The translations under genes were made by a program, and so were the position numbers. This document shows positions 8,774 through 16,215 of a stretch of 64,000 nucleotides of DNA, one piece after another; the stretch's first letter is position 1, and each line of letters opens with the position of its first letter. The DNA comes from SZUA-309 sp965233675 (GTDB lineage: Bacteria; Pseudomonadota; Gammaproteobacteria; Pseudomonadales; Azotimanducaceae). The stretch is taken from the NCBI GenBank assembly GCA_965233675.1, contig OZ247498.1:3782001-3846000 (forward strand). The letters are read 5' to 3'. The notes below the pieces were generated by a model that had not been told where the DNA came from, ran no database searches, and saw only the letters and a list, made by a program, of their open reading frames with translations.

Positions 8774-10165
8774 TTATATCAGCTCGGCCGCCCTGAACGC
8801 CGACTCAAACCGTGCACGCGCGTCTCCTTCCCAGTTGTCGAGGAATCGCGCCACGTCCCTGTCGAACCGGCCGGTACCAAGCTGCATGGCATCCAGATCA
8901 ATCAGATGGACACGTCCGTCCCGGACGATGAAGTTGGTCGCCTTGGTGTCACCATGGGTCAGACCGGCCCGCTTCAACAGCACGAACAGACGAGCCACCT
9001 CCGCGGCTCTCGATGCACCGACCCCCCGGTCTGCCACTTCACCGGCCAGGTCCTGGCCCTCCAGATCCTCCATCACAAGATAAGCAACGGACGGCAACAG
9101 AAACCGCTTCTCTTCGATCAGCGCCAGGGGCTGAGCAGTGGGCAGCTCCAGGAAGTTCAGCAGTTGCCCGGTCATCCAGGCCCGCCGGTAACGGGGAAAG
9201 GGCCGCAACAGGCGGCTCATACCTTTGCGCAGACTCTTGATGTTGTACCGTTTGATGATCACCCCACCATCGGCCCGGGTCCGTACCAGGGTCGCACTGT
9301 TCCCCTGTTTGACCGCCTCCATCTCCAGGAAGTCACCACCGCTGCTGAACGCGCCACGCTCGCTCAGCAGCCCGCACACGAGTTCTCCCCGGCCGCGCCG
9401 GACGAAGTACCGGAACCCCTTATCCGCGGTGACGGAAAACTCCGTGCAGTTGCGGAAGCACTTCTTCAGATAGCGCCGGATCCGGCCACGTCTTGCCTGG
9501 TCGACTTTTCTACCGAGTTCATCCGCGCTGCAGGTCACGCCGGGGCGATTAGCCAGATAGGCAGCCAGCAGGCCCCCGACGCCTTCATCTTCCTGAGGCG
9601 GGCGCTGCGCGGCCAGCAATGCCAGGTCTTCCAGGCCACGGCCCTGGGGCACGGGCCTGGCCCGCCGCCGCACGCCGTCGCCATCCAGGGCAAAGAGTCG
9701 CTCGGCCGACTGCACGAAATTCTTCAGATGCAGATCCACCTGCCAGAGGCCGGCTTCATGCATGCGTCCAAGCAGTGCGGCCGCCTGCTCCACGGTTTCC
9801 TGATCCTCCGGCGCGATCACCCGGGCCCCCGGCAGATACTCGATCACCAGGCCACTCAACGTCCGGCCATCAAGATCCTCGAGCACCTCGGGCACCGGCA
9901 GGCCTGCATCACGCAGCCATTTGAGCCCCCGCCGCTCCCGTTCCCGATAGCGGCGGCTGCTCGAGCCGATGAAGAGCTTCAGCAGGGAATCGGTACTGTC
10001 CTCGGCGCCTTCCAGAACCCGCTTCGCCTGCAGCACTATCCGCCGCCCGGGCAGCACGCGAAGAATCCGTTCACAGGACCAGACGCTGGAATCCAGTTGC
10101 AGTTCGAAGGGAACCGGGGATCCCGCGTCGAGCTCGAGCAGATCCGTGGCCGCCAGTGTCTTCAC
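8774..10165 (-). CDS. tandem two-domain LPS core kinase-like protein
   Basis: A 463-residue cytoplasmic protein with two lipopolysaccharide-kinase-like (WaaP/InaA) folds in one chain. Copy 1 has K63 (LLKLF), a catalytic-loop equivalent WQVDLHLKNF (D144, N149; the usual HGD histidine is Q) and D161 in the metal-binding segment. Copy 2 has K305 (VIIKRYN), the full loop THGDTKATNF (D406, N411) and D423 in LIDLD. The start codon overlaps the stop of waaP by four bases. In P. aeruginosa several separate kinase genes occupy this place, one of them (PA5006) of similar length as far as I recall. It probably phosphorylates core heptoses; which copy is active is not known. Confidence 0.82.
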   Translation of the reverse strand: MKTLAATDLLELDAGSPVPFELQLDSSVWSCERILRVLPGRRIVLQAKRVLEGAEDSTDSLLKLFIGSSSRRYRERERRGLKWLRDAGLPVPEVLEDLDGRTLSGLVIEYLPGARVIAPEDQETVEQAAALLGRMHEAGLWQVDLHLKNFVQSAERLFALDGDGVRRRARPVPQGRGLEDLALLAAQRPPQEDEGVGGLLAAYLANRPGVTCSADELGRKVDQARRGRIRRYLKKCFRNCTEFSVTADKGFRYFVRRGRGELVCGLLSERGAFSSGGDFLEMEAVKQGNSATLVRTRADGGVIIKRYNIKSLRKGMSRLLRPFPRYRRAWMTGQLLNFLELPTAQPLALIEEKRFLLPSVAYLVMEDLEGQDLAGEVADRGVGASRAAEVARLFVLLKRAGLTHGDTKATNFIVRDGRVHLIDLDAMQLGTGRFDRDVARFLDNWEGDARARFESAFRAAELI

Positions 10166-10968
10166 GGCTGGAAGTTTCCCCGCGTCAACGACTTCCGTTG
10201 CCCTTTCCCGTAGAGCTTCAGGGCGCGGTCGTAGACGCCCTGCCAGAAGGCGCCATCTTCGGCAAACACCACCTTCAGCGGCCGTCCCGTATAGACCCGC
10301 ACGAACCGCAGCCAGGCCAGACGGCTGACCGGCAGGTCCAGAGCGGAGTAGAGCAGCGCGGCCAGGTCCTTGCGCCGCCAGTGGGTCGGGATCTCATCGA
10401 AGATCAGTGCCCGGTGCAGATCCAGGACGCCGAGCGCCAGGTTCCGGTCCGGATGTTCAAGCAGATGGCAGAGGTAGAAATCCCTGTGCACGAGTCCGGC
10501 TTCATGGAAGCGTCGGGCGAAGTCAGCCACCCGCATCACCAGGCGCCGTTTCTCGAGCGGTGCAGGCTCGGATTCCAGCCAGCGCAGGGTCTTCACTTTC
10601 AGGTCCTCATAACCCGTCAGTTCATCCGTAAGAATGAAGGAAGCACGAGCGGGGGCGAGCGCCCCGTCTTCGGCAAACGCGGCCACCCGCGGCGCGACCA
10701 GGCCGCGCGCTTCCAGATGCCGGCAGGCTTCATACTCGTTACGCGCGCCGAGAATGGGGCGTTTACCGACCAGCCAGTTCTTCAGAATCTCGGCAATCCC
10801 CACACCCTGGTGGCGCTTGAGGTAGAAGACGCCGCTTTCGAGTTCAACCCGCAGCGTTTGACGGCCAGCCACGTCACGAACGATCTGCCCCTCCATCGCC
10901 CAGGCCCGACGAATCGGTTCGTCGCCGAAGTACGCCGCCACGTCATCGCGTAAATAGAGTTCAGCCAA
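10162..10968 (-). CDS. waaP: LPS core heptose I kinase WaaP
   Basis: Phosphorylates heptose I of the inner core from ATP, a modification needed for outer-membrane integrity and essential in P. aeruginosa. The 268-residue protein shows K51 (VFYLKRHQG), the catalytic-loop motif VHRDFYLCHLL with D163 (the same residue number as the catalytic Asp of P. aeruginosa WaaP) and DLHRA with D183. The segment KNWLVGKRPILGARNEYEA is characteristic of WaaP. It overlaps the WaaG fusion gene upstream by 8 bases and the tandem kinase gene downstream by 4, so it is mid-operon. Confidence 0.94.
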   Translation of the reverse strand: MAELYLRDDVAAYFGDEPIRRAWAMEGQIVRDVAGRQTLRVELESGVFYLKRHQGVGIAEILKNWLVGKRPILGARNEYEACRHLEARGLVAPRVAAFAEDGALAPARASFILTDELTGYEDLKVKTLRWLESEPAPLEKRRLVMRVADFARRFHEAGLVHRDFYLCHLLEHPDRNLALGVLDLHRALIFDEIPTHWRRKDLAALLYSALDLPVSRLAWLRFVRVYTGRPLKVVFAEDGAFWQGVYDRALKLYGKGQRKSLTRGNFQP

Positions 10969-13216
10969 CGAACCGTGCCTCGATCAGTTCCGCCGCCCGT
11001 TCGGCCATGTGATACACGTCCGCGGTCCGGCCGAACGCCACGCCATTTTCCGAGCAGGTGCGGCGGAAGGATTCGTCGGCGACCATGTGCTCGAGCGCCT
11101 CATTCAACCGGCGTTGCTCGAACGGGCTTTCGATCAGGGCCCCACCACCGGAATCTTCCACGTAATGGGCAAATCCGCAGACATCCGTGGCGATGACCGG
11201 CAGCCCGGCCACCAGGGCTTCGATCAGCACGATCCCCCCGCTCTCCATGTAGGCGGGATGGAGCATGATGTCCGCGCCCTGCAGGAACCGGGGCACATCG
11301 TCCCGGCCGGCGAAGATGGAAAGCTGGGCATCCACATGAAGCTCCTCGGCCAGGCGCTGAAACTGACGGGGGTTGTCCTGGCCGATCACAAAGAAACGGA
11401 CACGGGCACGCAGCGGTTCTGGCAAGGCGGCAACGGCGGTCAGCGCCCGATCGAGCCCCTTGGTAATGAACCCGGAACCGATCAGCAGCAGGAGCACGTC
11501 CTCCTCACCAATGCCGTACTCGTGCCGGAACTCGCAGCGCAGGCGGTCCGCATCCCCGTCCCGGCGCCGATCCTTGGCGATCCCCGGAGGCAGTATGTGC
11601 AGCGCGCTATCCGGCGTCTGGTAGAACTTCTGGAACTGGGTCTTCTGCTGCCGGGTGATGAGCAGCACGTCCACGCCGCTGTCCGGATCGAAAACCGCGT
11701 GTTCGAAGCGGGAAAAAAGCCGGTAGCGACCGGTCATCCGATAGGTGGGTGAGCGCAGCTGCTGCGCTTTCTCCTCATAACAGGAATCCGCCGCATAGTA
11801 GATATCGAGCCCCGGCATCTTATTGAAACCCACCATACAGTCCACGGGTCGCAAGCGCTGGTCCTCGGCAACCCAGTCGGCAAAACGCCGGTAGCGCACG
11901 TGATTGGTCACCGCAGCAACCGGCACGATGACCACATCGAAACCTTCCGGCACCGGACCTTCCCACGACAGGGCGTACACCCGGATCTGCATACCCCTTC
12001 GCTGGCACTCCTCGGCAACCCGGAGGAAATCCCGCTGCAGACCGCCGTAGGGAAAATACTTGAACAATGCAAAAGCGAGCAGCGGTCGGCGTCTGGCCAC
12101 GAAGCATTCCAGATAGTCCACGGCAGTATCCGCCAGGGTGAAGAGATCTTCCCGCTCCGCCATGGCCATGCCGCGGCAGATCCAGTCCGGCCTCGCGTCG
12201 GAGGTCAGTAACTCCACCAGCTGCTCATTGAGACGGCTCTGCTCGAAAGGCAACTCGGTGAGGAGCCCGGCACGTGCCTCATCGAGATACTTCGCATAGC
12301 CGCAATTCCGGGTCACCAGGGCAGGCACGCCGGCGAACATGGCTTCCAGGATCACCATCCCGGCCAACTCGTCGTAGGCCGGCAGCATCAGTCCATCCGC
12401 GGCAAACAGAAAGCGGGGCACATCATCCCTGCCTTCGGTGAAAAACCGGACCCGGTCCGCCACCCCGAGCCGGATCGCCATGCGCTTGAACGGCTCCGCG
12501 TTGTCCCGGCCGACCACGTAAAAATGGCAGCGCTCATAGAGTTCGCCAGGCAGAGCCTTCAACGCCAGCAGCGCTCGATCGAGGCCCTTCTTGATGAAGC
12601 CCGAGCCGATGAACAGCAGCAGCAGATCATCCTCCGGAATACCGAATTCCGCCCTGAATGCACGGCCAATCTCATCCTTGTCCGCGGGTGCGACCCGATC
12701 CGGCTCGATGCCCGGCGGGAGGGCATGGAAGCGTTCCCGCTGTGTGCCGTAATGGCGGATGAAGTGCGGTGTCTGAATGTCGGAGATGGTGAGAATCTGA
12801 GTCTTCACCAGCGGATCGAACACGGAACGTTCAAAATCGGAGAAGTGCCGGTACCGGGGCAACAACCGGTACAGCTGACCGCGCTGGCTGCGGGCTTTCT
12901 CTTCGTAGCAGGAATCTCCGGCATAGTAGACATCCAGACCCGGCATCTTGTTCATGCCCACCAGGAGATCGACGGGATGCACTTTCACATGGGCCTGAAC
13001 CCGTTCGGCGAACCGCTCGTACAGCGTGTGGTTGGACAGGGCGTCCACCTCGATCAGGTGGATGTCCAGGTCGTCTTCCGGAAGCGGTGCCTCCCAGCGG
13101 ATCGCATAGATACGCACCTTGTGGCCACGGGCAAGTGCCGCCCGGGCGATCTTCAGCAGGTCGCGCTGAATACCCCCGAAGGGGAAATACTTATAGATGG
13201 CGAAGGCCAGCTGCAT
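10961..13216 (-). CDS. waaG: tandem WaaG-WaaG fusion glycosyltransferase (LPS core GT4)
   Basis: A 751-residue protein, twice the usual WaaG length (about 370), made of two complete GT4 copies. Copy 1 spans about residues 1-377 and copy 2 about 379-751. Each begins with the same block (AFAIYKYFPFGGIQRD at 4-19; AFALFKYFPYGGLQRD at 381-396). Each carries NKMPGLD, YYAxDSCYEEKA, LPPGI, a GSGFIxKGLDRAL block and an EX7E motif (E283/E291; E658/E666), so both donor sites look intact. WaaG adds the first outer-core hexose to heptose II. Two active copies could add two sugars in succession, or one may have a new acceptor. A stop/start fusion by assembly error is unlikely because the frame is continuous. 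Confidence 0.93.
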   Translation of the reverse strand: MQLAFAIYKYFPFGGIQRDLLKIARAALARGHKVRIYAIRWEAPLPEDDLDIHLIEVDALSNHTLYERFAERVQAHVKVHPVDLLVGMNKMPGLDVYYAGDSCYEEKARSQRGQLYRLLPRYRHFSDFERSVFDPLVKTQILTISDIQTPHFIRHYGTQRERFHALPPGIEPDRVAPADKDEIGRAFRAEFGIPEDDLLLLFIGSGFIKKGLDRALLALKALPGELYERCHFYVVGRDNAEPFKRMAIRLGVADRVRFFTEGRDDVPRFLFAADGLMLPAYDELAGMVILEAMFAGVPALVTRNCGYAKYLDEARAGLLTELPFEQSRLNEQLVELLTSDARPDWICRGMAMAEREDLFTLADTAVDYLECFVARRRPLLAFALFKYFPYGGLQRDFLRVAEECQRRGMQIRVYALSWEGPVPEGFDVVIVPVAAVTNHVRYRRFADWVAEDQRLRPVDCMVGFNKMPGLDIYYAADSCYEEKAQQLRSPTYRMTGRYRLFSRFEHAVFDPDSGVDVLLITRQQKTQFQKFYQTPDSALHILPPGIAKDRRRDGDADRLRCEFRHEYGIGEEDVLLLLIGSGFITKGLDRALTAVAALPEPLRARVRFFVIGQDNPRQFQRLAEELHVDAQLSIFAGRDDVPRFLQGADIMLHPAYMESGGIVLIEALVAGLPVIATDVCGFAHYVEDSGGGALIESPFEQRRLNEALEHMVADESFRRTCSENGVAFGRTADVYHMAERAAELIEARFVG

Positions 13217-13253
13217 CTGCCGACCTATCCGGGTGAACTGAAGCGATGGCGCA

Positions 13254-14291
13254 CTAGGACACCTCGCTGTGGCTGACCAGCTTCATGGCCTCATCCCTGA
13301 CCCGCTCCGGGGAGAGCTGAGCATAACAAGGCGGCTGCACCACCTCACCTCGCCACTCGAGCGCCTCGCCGCGGTAGCGACAGGTTCTGCTGAGGCAGGG
13401 CGAGCATGCGATATCTGACTGCAGATTGAGGACGCGACCACCCACCGCGCCGGTCCGCACCGCACTCGTACTGCCATAGATGACCACGGTGGGCCGACCC
13501 GATGCTCCGGCAAGATGGGTCAACCCGGAATCGACTCCGACCACCAGCCCGGCCCGGGCGATTTCTGCCCCCACCTCCCGAAGGGACATGGCCGGCAGCA
13601 CTTCGGCCCCGTCCAGCCCCGCCGCGATGCGTTCCGCCCGCAGACGCTCCTCTTCCCCGCCCCAGGGTATGGCCACCCGCCAGCCATCCGCGACCAGATC
13701 AGCCGCCAGCGCGCGCCACATGGATTCCGGCCAGTGTTTGCTGGCCCAGGTGGTGCCGTGCAGCAACAGACAGGTTGCCGGGTCGCTGGCGCCTGCTCCC
13801 GTCAAACCGAAGTCCGGTGCGTGCGATGGCCGAGGGTAACCCAGGGCGGCCGAGAAAAGTGCGCGCAGCCGCTCGACCGCATGTCCCCCCACAGGCACCG
13901 TAACGCGCCGGTCGCAGGCGAATGCCGACCAGGGCTCCCGGGCCGAGGTGAAATTGAACCCGGCGCGCGCGCCGCCGCGACCGAGCAGCGTCACCGCCGC
14001 GGATTTGATCAGTCCCTGGGCGTCCAGAATCAGGTCATAGCGCTCTTCCCGCAGGGTTCGGGCAAAGGCTGCCATGGCTCGCCGATGGGTGCCGGGCTGA
14101 CGCCGCCAGCGACGCCAGGCGATGGGTATCACCCGACGGACGGCCGGGTGCGACTCGGCAATCGCGGCGAAGGCTTCCTCGACCACCCAGTCGAACTCGA
14201 AGCCGTTGGCCGCCGCGTCCGTCACCGCCGGGAGTGCGTGCACCACATCGCCGAGGGAAGACATTTTGATCAGAAGCACGCGCACGGTCAT
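13254..14291 (-). CDS. waaC: LPS heptosyltransferase I WaaC
   Basis: Adds the first heptose (from ADP-heptose) to Kdo2-lipid A. The 345-residue GT9 protein begins MTVRVLLIKMSSLGDVVHALPA, the classic WaaC N-terminus; the frame is open for 21 more codons but the ATG at 14291 overlaps the waaF stop as ATGA, so it is preferred. Other family blocks are LDAQGLIKSA, LLHGTTWASKHWPE and VVGVDSGLTHLAGASGRPTV. The C-terminal CSPCLSRTCRY segment is typical of GT9 heptosyltransferases. A 37-base gap separates it from the WaaG fusion downstream. Confidence 0.95.
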   Translation of the reverse strand: MTVRVLLIKMSSLGDVVHALPAVTDAAANGFEFDWVVEEAFAAIAESHPAVRRVIPIAWRRWRRQPGTHRRAMAAFARTLREERYDLILDAQGLIKSAAVTLLGRGGARAGFNFTSAREPWSAFACDRRVTVPVGGHAVERLRALFSAALGYPRPSHAPDFGLTGAGASDPATCLLLHGTTWASKHWPESMWRALAADLVADGWRVAIPWGGEEERLRAERIAAGLDGAEVLPAMSLREVGAEIARAGLVVGVDSGLTHLAGASGRPTVVIYGSTSAVRTGAVGGRVLNLQSDIACSPCLSRTCRYRGEALEWRGEVVQPPCYAQLSPERVRDEAMKLVSHSEVS

Positions 14292-15274
14292 AACACCTCG
14301 ATCACCTGCTCCGGAACAAGATCCTCGAGACACTTCATGTGGCCCAGCGGGCACTGACGCTGAAAGCAGGGACTGCAGTCGATGGGATGACTGATCACCG
14401 TTGAGCGATCGCCGAGCGGCGGAGTGAAATCAGGAGAGGTGGAACCGAACAGGGCGACCAGCTGTCTGTCGAGGGCTGCCGCAATGTGCATGAGGCCGGA
14501 ATCGTTCGCCACCACCCGCTCACTGAGCGACAGGAGATCGACGGCTTCAACCAGCGTGGTCCGCCCGGCCAGATTGATCACCCCATCCGGCACAGACGCC
14601 ATGATCTCGTCACAGGTGGCCCGGTCTGCGGGCGAACCCAGCAACCAGACCTGTCGACCGCGCGCCACCTCTGCCCGGGCCAGCGCGGCAAAATGTGCTG
14701 GCGGCCAGCGCTTGGCGGGCCCGAACTCCGCGCCCGGGCAGAGCGCCGTGACGTTTTCAGGCACGATGCCCAGGCGCTCTGCGAGCGCCACAGCGGAGGC
14801 CCGGTCCACCATCAGTCGTGGCAGGGGATAAGGTTCCGGCAGACTCTGACCCGGCGGCAGCCCCAGTGCCATGAAACGTTCGATCATCAGCGGGTAGCGT
14901 TCCGGGTCCAACCGGCGCCGATCGTTGAGCACCAGGTAGCGGGACTCTCCCTGCCAGCCGGTCCGTCTGGGAATCCCGGCCCAGAAAGGGAGCAGGGCGG
15001 ACTTGAAGCTGTTCGGCAGCACGATGGCCTGGTCGAAGGCTTCTCCGGCGAGCACACGGGCCAGGGCCCGGCGCGGCTTGAGACCCAGTTCTCCATGCCC
15101 CACCTCCAGCGTCCAGCTGCCGGCCACGCCGGGCATGCGCCGGGCCAGGGGCTCGGTGGCCGGTGGCGCCACGATGAAAACGGTGGCGTTCTGCTGCTGA
15201 ACGAGGACGGAAACGAGCGTGTGGGCCATCACCATGTCACCCACCCAGGCAGGTGCCACGACGAGGATCTTCAC
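14288..15274 (-). CDS. waaF: LPS heptosyltransferase II WaaF
   Basis: Adds the second heptose to the inner core. The 328-residue GT9 enzyme starts KILVVAPAWVGDMVMAHTLV, then shows VLPNSFKSALLPFWAGIPRRTG, CPGAEFGPAKRWP and VANDSGLMHIAAAL, all WaaF signatures. The start is GTG at 15274, five bases after the ilvE stop. Its own stop overlaps the waaC start (ATGA). The order waaF-waaC downstream of ilvE is the Pseudomonas order. Confidence 0.95.
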   Translation of the reverse strand: MKILVVAPAWVGDMVMAHTLVSVLVQQQNATVFIVAPPATEPLARRMPGVAGSWTLEVGHGELGLKPRRALARVLAGEAFDQAIVLPNSFKSALLPFWAGIPRRTGWQGESRYLVLNDRRRLDPERYPLMIERFMALGLPPGQSLPEPYPLPRLMVDRASAVALAERLGIVPENVTALCPGAEFGPAKRWPPAHFAALARAEVARGRQVWLLGSPADRATCDEIMASVPDGVINLAGRTTLVEAVDLLSLSERVVANDSGLMHIAAALDRQLVALFGSTSPDFTPPLGDRSTVISHPIDCSPCFQRQCPLGHMKCLEDLVPEQVIEVL

Positions 15275-15279
15275 GTCAA

Positions 15280-16215
15280 TCAGGATCCGTTGACGGGCGT
15301 GAGCCAGTCGGGATGAGCCTGCCTGGCACCCCGAACCTGATCGAAGTAGCGCGTCTGCAGGTTTTCCGTGACCGGACCTCTGGCGCCACTGCCGATTTTC
15401 CGGCCGTCGAGTTCCCGGATGGGGAGCACTTCGGCCGCGGTGCCGGTGAAGAACGCCTCATCGGCGATATAAACCTCATCCCGGGTGATCCGCCGTTCGA
15501 GGATCTCGAAGCCTGCTTCCTTCGCCAGCGTGATCACCGAATCCCGGGTGATGCCGTCGAGGCAGGAGGTGAGCTCCGGCGTGTGGATGACGCCATCCCG
15601 GACAATGAAGACGTTCTCACCGGTACCTTCCGCCACGTAGCCTTCGTTATCGAGCATCAGCGCCTCATCGCAGCCCGCATCGAGGGCTTCGTGCAGGGCC
15701 AGGATGGAATTGATGTAGTTCCCGTTCGCTTTGGCCTTGCACATGGTGATGTTCACGTGATGACGGGTGTAGGAGGACGTGCGCACCCTGATCCCCTGCT
15801 CGCGGCTTTCCGGCGCCATGTAGTTGGGCCAGGGCCAGGCGGCAACCACCAGATTCACGGACAGATCTTTCGCACGCAGTCCCATCGCTTCCGCACCAAG
15901 ATGCACCATGGGCCGCAGGTAGCCCTCGTTCAGACCATTGGCGGCAAACACGGATTTCTGAGCCTCGCTGACTTCTTCCGGCGAGTACGGAATTTCGAGA
16001 CCCAGAATATGGGCCGAGTTGAACAGCCGCCGGGTGTGCGCGTCGAGCCGGAAAATACAGGGACCTTCCGGCGTATCGTAAGCGCGCACGCCTTCGAACA
16101 CGCCCACCCCGTAGTGCAGGGTATGCGTGAGCACGTGCACGGTGGCCTCCCGCCAGGGAACCAGTTGGCCGTTCTGCCAGATCCAGCCGTCGCGGTCAGA
16201 CAAGTTATCCATCAT
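15280..16215 (-). CDS. ilvE: branched-chain amino acid aminotransferase IlvE
   Basis: A PLP-dependent fold-IV transaminase that converts the 2-keto acids to valine, leucine and isoleucine with glutamate as amino donor. From the ATG at 16215 it has 311 residues (E. coli 309). Visible blocks are HTLHYGVGVFEGVRAY, CKAKANGNYINSILA (PLP lysine region), EALMLDNEGYVAEGTGENVF and EVYIADEAFFTGTAAEVLPI. GGAAAAG lies about 7 bases upstream of the start. The start lies inside the last codons of glnE, so the two genes are coupled. ilvD and ilvA lie elsewhere in the window. Confidence 0.96.
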   Translation of the reverse strand: MMDNLSDRDGWIWQNGQLVPWREATVHVLTHTLHYGVGVFEGVRAYDTPEGPCIFRLDAHTRRLFNSAHILGLEIPYSPEEVSEAQKSVFAANGLNEGYLRPMVHLGAEAMGLRAKDLSVNLVVAAWPWPNYMAPESREQGIRVRTSSYTRHHVNITMCKAKANGNYINSILALHEALDAGCDEALMLDNEGYVAEGTGENVFIVRDGVIHTPELTSCLDGITRDSVITLAKEAGFEILERRITRDEVYIADEAFFTGTAAEVLPIRELDGRKIGSGARGPVTENLQTRYFDQVRGARQAHPDWLTPVNGS

